DNA of 64,000 nucleotides from Williamsia limnetica (GTDB lineage: Bacteria; Actinomycetota; Actinomycetes; Mycobacteriales; Mycobacteriaceae), in contig NZ_QJSP01000012.1 in assembly GCF_003217475.1 (NCBI RefSeq), forward strand, positions 124,001 to 188,000. The letters are read 5' to 3'. A model generated the notes under the pieces. That model saw only the letters and a list, made by a program, of their open reading frames with translations. It was not told the origin of the DNA and ran no database searches. The position numbers were made by a program, and so were the translations under genes. Positions 17,223 through 25,407 of this stretch are shown here, piece after piece. The stretch's first letter is position 1, and the number at the start of each line of letters is the position of its first letter.

Positions 17223-18731
17223 TCAGTAGACATCAGGGACCTTGACCTCTGTGTCGGCGTTGAGGGTCTTGCCCTTCCAGAAGTCCTTGGGACCAAATGC
17301 GAAGCACAGCAACATCAGCGGGATGCCGAGAACGAGCATGCCGACACCCATGATGAACACGCCGCCGACACCGGCGATCGAGGTGGAACCGTAATCGGTC
17401 GCGTACATGTCGATGGCGCTCTGGAAGAACGCCCAGGTCATCGCCAGTGCCCCGATCAGCGGGAAGATCCCGCGGAAGAACAGGTTGCGGGCCGAGGTGA
17501 ACAACGTCTTGCGGAAGTACCAGACGCAGGCGTACGCGGTGATGCCGTAGTAGAACGCCACGGCCAGCCCGAGAGAGGAGATGGAGTCGCCGAGGGTGTC
17601 TTCGCTGACCAGCGAGAGAACGAGGTAGAACATCAGCGCCGATGCGCCCATGACGGCGGTGCCGAACGCCGGGGTCATGTACCGCGGGTGGACCTTGGCG
17701 AACCGCTTCGGGATGGCTCCGTACACCGCCATCGACAGGGTGCCTCGTGCGGTCGGCAGAATCGTCGATTGCGTCGACGAGAGCGCCGAGACCGAGACCG
17801 TCAGCAACAGCAGCGAGGCCATGATCGAACCGGCCACGGGGTCGCCGAGGATGGTCAGGACATCGTTGGTGTTGTCCGGATTGTTCAGACCGATGCCTGT
17901 CTCGCCGAACCCTGCGAACGACTGGATGGCGTAGGCGACGAGTACGTAGGTGCACACCAGGATGACCGTTGTGATGACGGCGGCACGGCCGGGAGTCTTG
18001 GCGGAATCCTTTGTTTCTTCACCGACCGCCAGACAGGCGTCCCAGCCCCAGTAGATGAAGATGCAGAGGATCACGGCCTCGGCGATCGACGATGCGGTGA
18101 GTCCGCTCGGCCAGATCCAGCTCAGACTCGGTGTGATGGCCTGCGGGCCTGCCTTGTCGAATCCGACCTTGAACAGTGCGATCAGGCTGGCGACGATCAG
18201 CACACCGAACTGCACGACGATCAGTACGTTCTGCATGCGCTCGCTGATGAGGATGCCGCGGATGCTGACCCAGGTCATCATCACGATCAAGATGCAACCG
18301 AGCCCGACCTTGACCCACAGGTTCTCGGCCCAGGAATCGAGACCCAGGAAGCGCAAGAGGTAGACACCGGCGATCTCGGCCACGTTGGCGAGCACGATGA
18401 TGGCGGATACGGCGAGTCCCCAGCCGCCGATCCAGCCGATCCACGGCCCGAACGCCTTGGTGCTCCACGTGAACGTGGTACCGCAGTCAGGGGTGTCTTC
18501 GCCGAGTTCGCGATAGGCGAAGGCGATGAGGAGCATCGGGATGAACGCGAGGATGAACATCGCCGGCGCCTTTTCGTGCACGGCGGCAACGACGAATCCC
18601 AAGGTCGCGGCGAGGCTGTAGGCGGGGGCAACGGCCGAGAGGCCGATGACGACGTTGCCGACGAGGCCGAGAGAGCCTGAGCGCAGACCTTTGTCGGGAA
18701 CTTCAAAAACTGGCGGATCCGAAATGGCCAT
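17223..18731 (-). CDS. APC-superfamily amino acid / polyamine permease
   Basis: 502 aa, about 12 hydrophobic helices, starting ATG 18731 with GGAGA 8 nt upstream. The first helix contains the glycine-rich VVIGLSAVAPAYSLAATLG that unwinds around the substrate in APC transporters, and helix 6 has the conserved aromatic-rich FIYWGWDACLAVGEE (PuuP/YhdG-like). Proton-coupled uptake of an amino acid or polyamine is expected. The CGACTGAA palindrome 101-117 bp upstream is shared with the aldehyde dehydrogenase promoter, tying it to the same regulator. Confidence 0.88.
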   Translation of the reverse strand: MAISDPPVFEVPDKGLRSGSLGLVGNVVIGLSAVAPAYSLAATLGFVVAAVHEKAPAMFILAFIPMLLIAFAYRELGEDTPDCGTTFTWSTKAFGPWIGWIGGWGLAVSAIIVLANVAEIAGVYLLRFLGLDSWAENLWVKVGLGCILIVMMTWVSIRGILISERMQNVLIVVQFGVLIVASLIALFKVGFDKAGPQAITPSLSWIWPSGLTASSIAEAVILCIFIYWGWDACLAVGEETKDSAKTPGRAAVITTVILVCTYVLVAYAIQSFAGFGETGIGLNNPDNTNDVLTILGDPVAGSIMASLLLLTVSVSALSSTQSTILPTARGTLSMAVYGAIPKRFAKVHPRYMTPAFGTAVMGASALMFYLVLSLVSEDTLGDSISSLGLAVAFYYGITAYACVWYFRKTLFTSARNLFFRGIFPLIGALAMTWAFFQSAIDMYATDYGSTSIAGVGGVFIMGVGMLVLGIPLMLLCFAFGPKDFWKGKTLNADTEVKVPDVY

Positions 18732-18819
18732 GGGTGTCTCCGGACGGTGAGGGGATCGAACTAGCTCACCGTACGTTTTCGCCAGTGTAGGCGCTCAATA
18801 ACGACGGATTTGTTTCCAA

Positions 18820-18848
18820 TTCAGTAACACAACGACTGAATCAGTCGT
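18820..18848. promoter_or_regulatory. Candidate Lrp operator upstream of the permease
   Basis: ACGACTGAATCAGTCGT (18832-18848) is a perfect 17-bp odd palindrome, with a further half-site TTCAGT at 18820-18825. The half-site matches the TTCAGTCG direct repeats at 13178-13185 and 13198-13205. It sits about 100 bp before the permease start. Confidence 0.55.
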
Positions 18849-19084
18849 GGACACGCCGCTGTGCGCCGTGGTCGGCCGGCGGCTGTCCTACGCGTCATCG
18901 AACTGTTGAGATCGCGCAAACACAAGAATCGCACCGCCGGGACGACGCTGCCCGGCGATTCCCGGACTCGCGGCGAGATGTCACCAACTGTTCCATGATC
19001 GAGAGCTCCGCTCCGCTTTCCGGATGCCTTCGAAAAGCGGAGCGAAGCTCTGACAGCGGGGTCACTGCCCAGTGGTGTGCGTGC
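18849..19084. other. Intergenic stretch with a hairpin at 19002-19051
   Basis: No gene is seen in the 353 bases between permease start and DoxX stop (18732-19084). At 19002-19019 and 19034-19051, 18-nt arms differing at one base enclose a 14-nt loop. This lies 33 nt past the doxX stop and is the likely doxX terminator. Confidence 0.6.
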
Positions 19085-19624
19085 CTACTCGGCCGGCGCT
19101 GCTGCGGCGGCGGCAGCCACGGCCTTCTGTCGGCGCGCGACGACGAAGCCGGCTCCCGCACCGGCGGCGGCGAGCGCACCCACCGCGACCTTGCTGCCGG
19201 TGAAGCGGTGACCGAGGGCCGCGTCCACGGAGTACTTGCCCGGCCCGGTCAGGGCCAGCGCGGCGGATGCGAGTCCGAGCATTGCGGGGTACTCGTAACC
19301 ACCCGAGGTGGCGAAGAATCCGGCGGGCTTGTGGACCGATGCGGCACCCACCATGGCGCCGAGTGCGCCTGCGGCGGCGAACGGAGTGCCGGCGCCCGCG
19401 ACCAGAAGTGCGCCGCCGGCCTCACTGATGCCGGCGATGGCTGCGGACGGCTTGGCGGGCTTGAAGCCCATGCCGTCGAAGGCGCCTGCGGTGGCGTCGA
19501 GGCCGTGGCCGCCGAACCAGCCGAAGAGTTTCTGGGTGCCGTGAGCGAACAGGGTTCCGCCGACTCCCACGCGAAGTGCGAGAAGTCCGATGTCGAGGGT
19601 GGAGCGGCTACGTGTGTTGGTCAT
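19085..19624 (-). CDS. DoxX family membrane protein
   Basis: 179 aa from ATG 19624, chosen because AGGAGA lies 8 nt upstream. Four hydrophobic helices: LDIGLLALRVGVGGTLFAHG first, with the FAHGTQKLFGWFGG signature of DoxX/SURF4-type proteins. The C-terminal 50 residues add a further helix and an Ala-rich, Arg-containing tail (VVARRQKAVAAAA). In mycobacteria DoxX works with a membrane oxidoreductase complex against oxidative stress; here no partner is adjacent. Divergent from the CitE-like gene. Confidence 0.85.
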   Translation of the reverse strand: MTNTRSRSTLDIGLLALRVGVGGTLFAHGTQKLFGWFGGHGLDATAGAFDGMGFKPAKPSAAIAGISEAGGALLVAGAGTPFAAAGALGAMVGAASVHKPAGFFATSGGYEYPAMLGLASAALALTGPGKYSVDAALGHRFTGSKVAVGALAAAGAGAGFVVARRQKAVAAAAAAAPAE

Positions 19625-19722
19625 CTGGTGTGTTCTCCTAACGAGTCGAGGTAAACAGTACTCCGGTCCGTTTAGAGATGCACTTTGGCCTTCCGCTCGG
19701 CGATAGAGGATCATGCTCTGTT

Positions 19723-20643
19723 GTGAATCCTTCGCAGAATTCAGTCAGTGCACTCGACCCTGATGACATCGGCTCTCGTATCGATCCGGTGCTCGCCCGG
19801 AGTTGGCTGCTCGTCAACGGCCTGCAATACGACCGTTTCCAGGGTGCTGCGAATTCGCGTGCAGACATCGTCGTCCTCGACATCGAAGACGCGGTGGCAC
19901 CCAAGGACAAGCTCGTCGCCCGCGACAACGTCGTCCGCTGGATCGCTGCGGGAAACCGTGACTGGGTGCGTGTCAACGGCTTCGGGACGCAGTGGTGGGC
20001 CGACGATCTGGCCGCGTTGGGCCAGGTCAAGCCCGGTGGTGTGATGCTGGCGATGGTCGAATCGGTCGATCACGTCACCGAGACCGCCAAGCGACTGCCC
20101 GGGGTGCCGATCGTGGCCCTCGTCGAAACTGCGCGCGGCCTCGAGCGGATCAGCGAGATCGCCTCCGCGAAGGGTACTTTCCGGCTGGCCTTCGGTATCG
20201 GCGACTTCCGCAGGGACACCGGCTTCGGTGACCAGCCGGCGACGCTCGCCTACGCGCGCTCGCGGTTCACGATCGCCGCCAAGGCGGCGCACCTGCCCAG
20301 CGCGATCGACGGTCCGACGGTGGGCTCGTCCGCGCTCAAGCTGAGCGAGGCCACCGCCGTGAGTGCCGAGTTCGGGATGACGGGCAAGATCTGCCTCACC
20401 CCTGACCAGTGTGCGGCCGTGAACGAGGGTCTGTCTCCCTCGCACGAAGAGATCGCCTGGGCGCTGGAGTTCTTTGCCGAGTACGAACGTGACGGCGGCC
20501 AGATCCGCAACGGGTCCGATCTGCCGAGGATCGCTCGCGGCACCAAGATCCTCGACCTCGCCCGCGCCTACGGCATCGAGTTCAACGAAGAATACGACGA
20601 TCCGGACCACATGCCCGCGCCGTCGGACACCTACCACTACTGA
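19723..20643 (+). CDS. HpcH/HpaI-family (CitE-like) C-C lyase
   Basis: 306 aa from GTG 19723 (AGAGGA about 12 nt upstream); an ATG at 19678 would add 15 residues but leaves only 53 bp to the divergent doxX start. TIM-barrel motifs: RSWLLVNGLQYDRFQGA, then DIVVLDIEDAVAPKDK with the metal Glu/Asp, MLAMVESVD and VALVETARGLE. The family cleaves or forms citramalyl-, malyl- or similar CoA thioesters. No CoA transferase or other citrate lyase subunit is nearby, so this is a stand-alone actinobacterial CitE. Substrate undetermined. Confidence 0.82.
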   Translation: MNPSQNSVSALDPDDIGSRIDPVLARSWLLVNGLQYDRFQGAANSRADIVVLDIEDAVAPKDKLVARDNVVRWIAAGNRDWVRVNGFGTQWWADDLAALGQVKPGGVMLAMVESVDHVTETAKRLPGVPIVALVETARGLERISEIASAKGTFRLAFGIGDFRRDTGFGDQPATLAYARSRFTIAAKAAHLPSAIDGPTVGSSALKLSEATAVSAEFGMTGKICLTPDQCAAVNEGLSPSHEEIAWALEFFAEYERDGGQIRNGSDLPRIARGTKILDLARAYGIEFNEEYDDPDHMPAPSDTYHY

Positions 20644-20692
20644 AGCCTCTATCGTCTCCGGTCGCGAACTGCGCCGCGCCCGCTGATCTGCT

Positions 20693-20740
20693 CCGGTTTC
20701 ACCGGACCTGCTCCACTTCCAGAGCCCCAGAAGTGGAGCA
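20693..20740. terminator. Hairpins between convergent genes
   Basis: CCGGT/ACCGG at 20693-20705 is followed by a stronger hairpin: TGCTCCACTTC (20709-20719) with GAAGTGGAGCA (20730-20740), loop 10 nt. It lies between the CitE-like stop (20643) and the lipoprotein stop (20808), so it may serve both. Confidence 0.65.
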
Positions 20741-20807
20741 TCTGTCTACAACTGGAGCAGGTTGTGGGTGGGCCGGCGTCGACCCCACACCCATCGGGGG
20801 CGAGTGC

Positions 20808-21629
20808 TCAACCCGCTTCGCAGGACACGCCGCCATAGGGGAGCGGGTTCACCACCAGCACCCGGTTCGCGCCGTCGACGAGCCAGGCCGCGCCCCGGTT
20901 GTCCAGAGAGGTCGAATGGACTGTCGCGGCAGCCGGCCCGCGCAGGAGTCCGCACCGCTCGACTCCGTACACCGGGGACCGTCCTGTCAGGAACTCCTCG
21001 GGGTCGGGGCCCGGCCACGGAATCGTTGCAGCCGGGTCCTTTGCGGCCTCGAGTTCGAAGACGGTGACCTCGTCGGGGACAAGGTCTTCGGCTGGTCGAC
21101 CGTCTGTGAGACCCCGCGCGGTGTCGACGAGGTCGGCGAGTCGGGCGCGTACCGCCTTCTCATCGGCGCTGAGCCCTTCGGTGAAGCGCGAGCCGTAGGC
21201 GTAGACGCTCAGGGTCGCGGGAGCGGTGTCGGCGTGCAGGGTGAACGTGGTGTTGCCCTGGTCGGTGACCTGCGGATCACCGGCGTCGGTCGAGCGGGAG
21301 ATGAGCCCGCCCGCTTCTGTCGCGGCGGCGAACCTGGCCACCTCGGCGGGTTCGACCTGCGACACGGAGTAACTGCCGGGGAGGTCGTAGTTCTCGGGCG
21401 GGTTCCGCAGCAGGATGCGACCGTCACCATAGATCGCGATTGCCGGCGATTGGAGAGAGAACATGATGGTGGGGCTGTACCCCGGTCCAGAGCTCACCGC
21501 GAACACGATCTGATCGGCGGGAAGTGGAGCGGGTTCGGCGGTCGGTGCGCCAGGCGAGCTCGTGCTGCATCCGGTCAGAACGGCCGCGAGCACCAGCCCG
21601 CACGCCGCGTAGATGTTGCCGGTACCCAT
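20808..21629 (-). CDS. Putative lipoprotein, unknown function
   Basis: 273 aa. A short signal peptide ends in lipobox LTGC with Cys21, followed by a Ser/Pro/Ala-rich linker, so it should be anchored to the outer face of the membrane. Two late Cys residues (VERCGLL and SCEAG) could form a disulfide. The middle is strand-rich, with YGDGRILLRNPP and YGSRF; I recognise no enzymatic motif. A TAGCCT hexamer 7 nt before the ATG indicates a leaderless mRNA. Confidence 0.75.
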   Translation of the reverse strand: MGTGNIYAACGLVLAAVLTGCSTSSPGAPTAEPAPLPADQIVFAVSSGPGYSPTIMFSLQSPAIAIYGDGRILLRNPPENYDLPGSYSVSQVEPAEVARFAAATEAGGLISRSTDAGDPQVTDQGNTTFTLHADTAPATLSVYAYGSRFTEGLSADEKAVRARLADLVDTARGLTDGRPAEDLVPDEVTVFELEAAKDPAATIPWPGPDPEEFLTGRSPVYGVERCGLLRGPAAATVHSTSLDNRGAAWLVDGANRVLVVNPLPYGGVSCEAG

Positions 21630-21636
21630 GTGCCAG

Positions 21637-21642
21637 AGGCTA
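21637..21642 (-). promoter_or_regulatory. Leaderless-type -10 (TAGCCT) of the lipoprotein gene
   Basis: On the minus strand TAGCCT is followed by 7 nt and then the ATG at 21629, placing transcription start at or next to the A of ATG. The same TAGCCT + 7 nt + start arrangement precedes the TetR gene at 60233. Confidence 0.5.
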
Positions 21643-21682
21643 GCGCGGATCGGACCCGCGGTGGGTCACCGGACCCCAGAGC

Positions 21683-21723
21683 GCACAATGGCCGTCGCCC
21701 GGTGAGGGTGACGGCCATTGTGC
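21683..21723 (-). terminator. Terminator of the sdh operon
   Basis: 14-nt perfect arms (21683-21696 and 21710-21723); with a G-U pair the stem extends to 18 bp around a GGTGA loop. It starts 20 nt past the sdhB stop on the minus strand. No T-run. Confidence 0.75.
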
Positions 21724-21742
21724 TCGATCCGAGGGGTACTGC

Positions 21743-22531
21743 TCAGCGCGCAAACATCAACGCGCGCTTGACTTCTTGGATCGCCTGCGTGACCTGGATC
21801 CCACGGGGGCAGGCGTCGGTGCAGTTGAAGGTGGTGCGGCAGCGCCAGACACCGTCGACATCGTTGAGGATGTCGAGCCGTTCTGCGGCACCCTCGTCAC
21901 GGCTGTCGAAGATGAAACGGTGGGCGTTCACGATCGCGGCCGGACCGAAGTAACTACCTTCGTTCCAGTACACCGGGCAGCTGGTGGTGCAGCATGCGCA
22001 GAGGATGCACTTGGTCGTGTCGTCGAAACGTGCACGGTCGGTCTGGCTCTGGATCCGCTCACGGGTCGGCTCGTTGCCGCTGGTCATCAGGAACGGCTTG
22101 ACGGCGCGGTAGGCGTCGAAGAACGGCTCCATGTTGACGACGAGATCCTTTTCCACCGGCAGACCCTTGATCGGTTCGATGGTGATGGTGATCTCTTTGG
22201 ACTTGTCCTTGGGAAGGAGGTCCTTCATCAGCAGCTTGCAGGCGAGCCGGTTGACGCCGTTGATACGCATGGCATCTGAGCCGCAGACGCCGTGTGCGCA
22301 CGAGCGACGGAAGGTCAGCGTGCCGTCGAGGTAGCCCTTGACATACGACAGGAGGTTCAGCAGTCGGTCTGTCTGTAGCGCCGGCACGCGGAAACTCTCG
22401 AAGCCCTGTGCATCAGGATCTTCCGGGTTGAACCGGCTGATCTTGAGCGTGACCATGGTCGCCTCGTCAGGGACCGGAGGCAAGGGTGGGTCGTCGTGCC
22501 GGGCGTCGGCGATATCAGTGGTGGCAGTCAT
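21743..22531 (-). CDS. sdhB: Succinate dehydrogenase iron-sulfur subunit
   Basis: 262 aa from ATG 22531, which overlaps the sdhA stop (TGATG); the longer frame upstream is sdhA shadow. All three clusters are visible: [2Fe-2S] CAHGVCGSDAM with a later Cys in NRLAC, [4Fe-4S] CILCACCTTSCP, and [3Fe-4S] CRTTFNCTDACPRGI. It passes electrons from SdhA flavin to menaquinone at the membrane subunits. Corresponds to Rv3319-type SdhB in order and length. Last gene of sdhCDAB. Confidence 0.96.
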   Translation of the reverse strand: MTATTDIADARHDDPPLPPVPDEATMVTLKISRFNPEDPDAQGFESFRVPALQTDRLLNLLSYVKGYLDGTLTFRRSCAHGVCGSDAMRINGVNRLACKLLMKDLLPKDKSKEITITIEPIKGLPVEKDLVVNMEPFFDAYRAVKPFLMTSGNEPTRERIQSQTDRARFDDTTKCILCACCTTSCPVYWNEGSYFGPAAIVNAHRFIFDSRDEGAAERLDILNDVDGVWRCRTTFNCTDACPRGIQVTQAIQEVKRALMFAR

Positions 22532-24285
22532 CAGTACTTCCGTTCCATCGGCTCGTAGCGCGTCTGGACCACTGGCTTGTAGTCCAATTCGATGTCGGAC
22601 AGAAGGTGCTCGCCCTTCTTGTAGGCCATCGTGTGCCGCATGTAGTTGGTGTCGTCGCGGTCCGGGTAGTCCTCGCGAGCGTGTCCGCCACGCGATTCCT
22701 TGCGGTTGAGTGCGCCGACGACGGTGACCTCGGCCATCTCGAGCAGGAAGCCCAGCTCGATGGCCTCCAGGAGGTCGCTGTTGAAGCGTTTGCCCTTGTC
22801 GTGCACCCGGATGGAGCTGTACCGCTCCTTGAATCCGTGGATGTCGGTCAGGGCCTGCTTGAGAGTTTCCTCGGTGCGGAACACCGAGGCGTTCGCGTCC
22901 ATCGACGCCTGTAGCTCGGTCCGGATGTCGGCAACCCGCTCGTGTCCGTGCTCGGACAGGACCAGCTCGAGCCATTCGTCGACCATCTTGGTTGGCGTCT
23001 CCGGGAGCTCGGTGAACTCGTTGGCCAACGCGTACTCGGCGGCGGCGATACCTGCCCGGCGACCGAACACGTTGATGTCGAGCAGCGAGTTGGTGCCGAG
23101 ACGGTTGGCACCGTGCACCGACACACACGCGCACTCTCCCGCGGCGTACAACCCGTGGACGACCTCGTCGTTGTTGGCCAGGACCTCACCGTTGATCTTG
23201 GTGGGGATACCGCCCATGACGTAGTGACAGGTCGGGAACACCGGGACGTACTCGGTCACCGGGTCGACGCCGAGGTAGGTCCGCGCGAACTCGGTGATGT
23301 CGGGGAGCTTCTCGTTGAGGACTTCCTCACCGAGGTGGGTCACATCGATGTACACGTAGTCCTTGTTCGGACCCGCGCCGCGGCCCTCGAGCACCTCGAG
23401 CACCATGGACCGGGCGACGATGTCGCGGGGCGCGAGGTCCTTGATGGTCGGGGCGTAGCGCTCCATGAACCGTTCGCCGTCCGCGTTGCGAAGGATTCCG
23501 CCTTCACCGCGCACAGCCTCGGATATCAGGATCCCGAGGCCGGCCAGGCCTGTCGGGTGGAACTGGTGGAACTCCATGTCCTCGAGGGGGAGGCCCTTGC
23601 GGAACACGATTCCCATGCCGTCACCGGTGAGGGTGTGGGCGTTGGAGGTGGTCTTGTACATGCGTCCGGAGCCGCCGGTCGCGAACACGATCGACTTGGC
23701 GTGGAAGACGTGGATCTCGCCGGTGGCCAACTCGTACGCGACCACGCCGGTGGCGACCTTCTCGCCTTCGGAGTTCTCGGTCAGGCAGATGTCGAGTGCA
23801 TAGAACTCGTTGAAGAACTCGACGTCGTGCTTGACGCAGTTCTGGTACAGCGTCTGCAGGATCATGTGGCCGGTGCGGTCTGCGGCGTAGCAGGCGCGAC
23901 GGACCGGGCTCTTGCCGTGGTCCCGGGTGTGACCACCGAAACGACGTTGATCGATCTTGCCCTCGGGGGTGCGGTTGAAGGGCAACCCCATCTTCTCGAG
24001 GTCGAGCACGGCGTCGATGGCCTCTTTGGCCATGATCTCCACGGCGTCCTGGTCGGCGAGGTAGTCGCCGCCCTTGACGGTGTCGAAGGTGTGCCACTCC
24101 CAGTTGTCTTCTTCGACGTTCGCGAGTGCGGCACACATGCCACCCTGCGCCGCACCGGTGTGGCTACGGGTGGGGTAGAGCTTGGTCAGCACCGCGGTAC
24201 GGGTCCGGGGTCCGGCCTCGATGGCCGCTCGCATCCCGGCGCCGCCTGCGCCGATGATCACCACGTCGTAACGATGTTCCTGCAT
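22531..24285 (-). CDS. sdhA: Succinate dehydrogenase flavoprotein subunit
   Basis: 584 aa. FAD-binding GAGGAGMRAAIEA at the N-terminus, RSHTGAAQGG with the His that carries covalent FAD, and the active-site region HQFHPTGLAG and RGEGGILRNADGERFMERY with the catalytic Arg. It oxidises succinate to fumarate in the TCA cycle and respiratory chain. ATG 24285 is preceded by GGAG. Followed directly by sdhB and preceded by the membrane anchors, with length and order matching Rv3318. Confidence 0.97.
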   Translation of the reverse strand: MQEHRYDVVIIGAGGAGMRAAIEAGPRTRTAVLTKLYPTRSHTGAAQGGMCAALANVEEDNWEWHTFDTVKGGDYLADQDAVEIMAKEAIDAVLDLEKMGLPFNRTPEGKIDQRRFGGHTRDHGKSPVRRACYAADRTGHMILQTLYQNCVKHDVEFFNEFYALDICLTENSEGEKVATGVVAYELATGEIHVFHAKSIVFATGGSGRMYKTTSNAHTLTGDGMGIVFRKGLPLEDMEFHQFHPTGLAGLGILISEAVRGEGGILRNADGERFMERYAPTIKDLAPRDIVARSMVLEVLEGRGAGPNKDYVYIDVTHLGEEVLNEKLPDITEFARTYLGVDPVTEYVPVFPTCHYVMGGIPTKINGEVLANNDEVVHGLYAAGECACVSVHGANRLGTNSLLDINVFGRRAGIAAAEYALANEFTELPETPTKMVDEWLELVLSEHGHERVADIRTELQASMDANASVFRTEETLKQALTDIHGFKERYSSIRVHDKGKRFNSDLLEAIELGFLLEMAEVTVVGALNRKESRGGHAREDYPDRDDTNYMRHTMAYKKGEHLLSDIELDYKPVVQTRYEPMERKY

Positions 24286-24313
24286 GGGTTCTTGCTCCGT
24301 TTCCAGGGCCTGG

Positions 24314-24766
24314 TTAGACGCTGTTGATGTCGAAGGTGAGCAGGGCGTAGGTGCCGGTGAGCAGCACCAGGATCATCGACAGTGCCAGCAGAACGTTCAG
24401 CCAAAAACGGGTCGAGTCCTTGCGGGAGTAGTCGGCGATCACGGTGCGCACACCGTTGCCGCCGTGCAGCTGGGCGAGCCACAGCATGGAGATGTCCCAG
24501 ACCTGCCAGAACGGGTCTTTCCACCGTGCCGCCACAAAGGACGCGTCGATGCGGTGCACACCGTCGTCCCAGGCCAGCATGATGAACATGTGGCCGATGG
24601 TCAGGATGATCAGGGCCAGGCCCGAGAAGCGCATGAAGAGCCAGGCGTTCTTCTCGAAGTTCCCGCCCTTGGGACGTCGCGGGGACCGGGGGTTGTCGAG
24701 GCTTGCCGGACGGTCGTGGTCGGTGCCCACGACCTTCGCGAGGATGGGGCTGTTCGGAGTGGTCAT
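24314..24766 (-). CDS. sdhD: Succinate dehydrogenase membrane subunit D
   Basis: 150 aa, ATG 24766 with GGAGG upstream. Three hydrophobic helices after a cytoplasmic N-terminus: the first contains FMRFSGLALIILTIGHMFIM with the conserved Ser-Gly and heme-side His. It anchors SdhAB and forms the quinone pocket with SdhC. It lies between sdhC (12 bp upstream) and sdhA (28 bp downstream). Confidence 0.93.
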   Translation of the reverse strand: MTTPNSPILAKVVGTDHDRPASLDNPRSPRRPKGGNFEKNAWLFMRFSGLALIILTIGHMFIMLAWDDGVHRIDASFVAARWKDPFWQVWDISMLWLAQLHGGNGVRTVIADYSRKDSTRFWLNVLLALSMILVLLTGTYALLTFDINSV

Positions 24767-24778
24767 CTGCGGCGCCTC

Positions 24779-25183
24779 CTAAAGGTGTTCCACGATAAGT
24801 TGCAGCAGGCGTATCGCTGCCGCGCCGAAGAGGATCGCGAACAGGGTCAGGATGATCCACAACATCTGACGCTGGTACTTGGCACCCTTCGACCAGAAGT
24901 CGACGAGGATGATCCGGACGCCGTTCAGTGCGTGGTACAGAACACACGCGACCAGGCCGATCTCCATCAGACCGATGATCGGGTTCTTGTACGTCTCGAT
25001 GATCTCCGAGTACTTGTCCGGATCGATCCGGATCACGGCCGTGTCGAGCACGTGTACAAAGAGGAAGAAGAAAATCGAGACACCGGTGATCCGGTGCAGT
25101 ACCCAGGACCACATGCCTGGGTCACCCCGATACAGGGAACGTTTGCGCACCGGCGCGGGCGCGGTCTCTGTAGGAATGCTCAT
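24779..25183 (-). CDS. sdhC: Succinate dehydrogenase cytochrome b556 subunit C
   Basis: 134 aa from ATG 25183 (GGAGG 12 nt upstream; an in-frame ATG 8 codons earlier is possible). The signature WSWVLHRITGVSIFFFLFVH contains the SdhC HRxTG motif, and HALNGVRIILVDF carries the conserved His/Gly for heme b. Three membrane helices. First gene of the operon; the 224-bp gap to cdd holds its promoter. Confidence 0.93.
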   Translation of the reverse strand: MSIPTETAPAPVRKRSLYRGDPGMWSWVLHRITGVSIFFFLFVHVLDTAVIRIDPDKYSEIIETYKNPIIGLMEIGLVACVLYHALNGVRIILVDFWSKGAKYQRQMLWIILTLFAILFGAAAIRLLQLIVEHL

Positions 25184-25329
25184 CGAGAAATTGGCCTCCA
25201 ACATCGTTGATGGATGCGTCGAGCGCGGTTCCGGCTGCTCGATCGTGGACCCACGAAACAAACCATAAACCCAAGCTGAACCAGCGTGGAATCCTGCCCG
25301 AGTCGAACTGAGCTGCAAGGCATCTCGAT

Positions 25330-25351
25330 TTAGGGTTGCCTTACCATTGTA
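25330..25351. promoter_or_regulatory. Iron-box-like site and -10 hexamer upstream of sdhC
   Basis: TTAGGGTTGCCTTACCATT (25330-25348) matches 13 of 19 positions of the IdeR/DtxR consensus as I recall it (TTAGGTTAGSCTAACCTAA). On the minus strand TACAAT (25351-25346) overlaps it and could be the sdhC -10. The match is only partial. Confidence 0.35.
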
Positions 25352-25395
25352 ACGATGCGGGGTGCGGTTCGCATGCAGGCTCCCGCAGGTACCGG

Positions 25396-25401
25396 TAAGG
25401 T
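25396..25401 (+). promoter_or_regulatory. Leaderless-type -10 (TAAGGT) of cdd
   Basis: TAAGGT is followed by exactly 6 nt and the cdd ATG at 25408; there is no ribosome site, so the mRNA probably begins at the start codon. The same spacing is seen at upp, deoD and the enoyl-CoA hydratase-like gene. Confidence 0.55.
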
Positions 25402-25407
25402 CGTTCC

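Noticed and set aside
16560-18680. 706-codon open frame on the plus strand
   Set aside because: It lies antisense to the Usp and APC permease genes, is Gly/Asp/Arg-rich without a domain, and reflects GC-rich third-position bias.
22942-24327. 461-codon open frame on the plus strand
   Set aside because: Antisense to sdhA; no independent motif.
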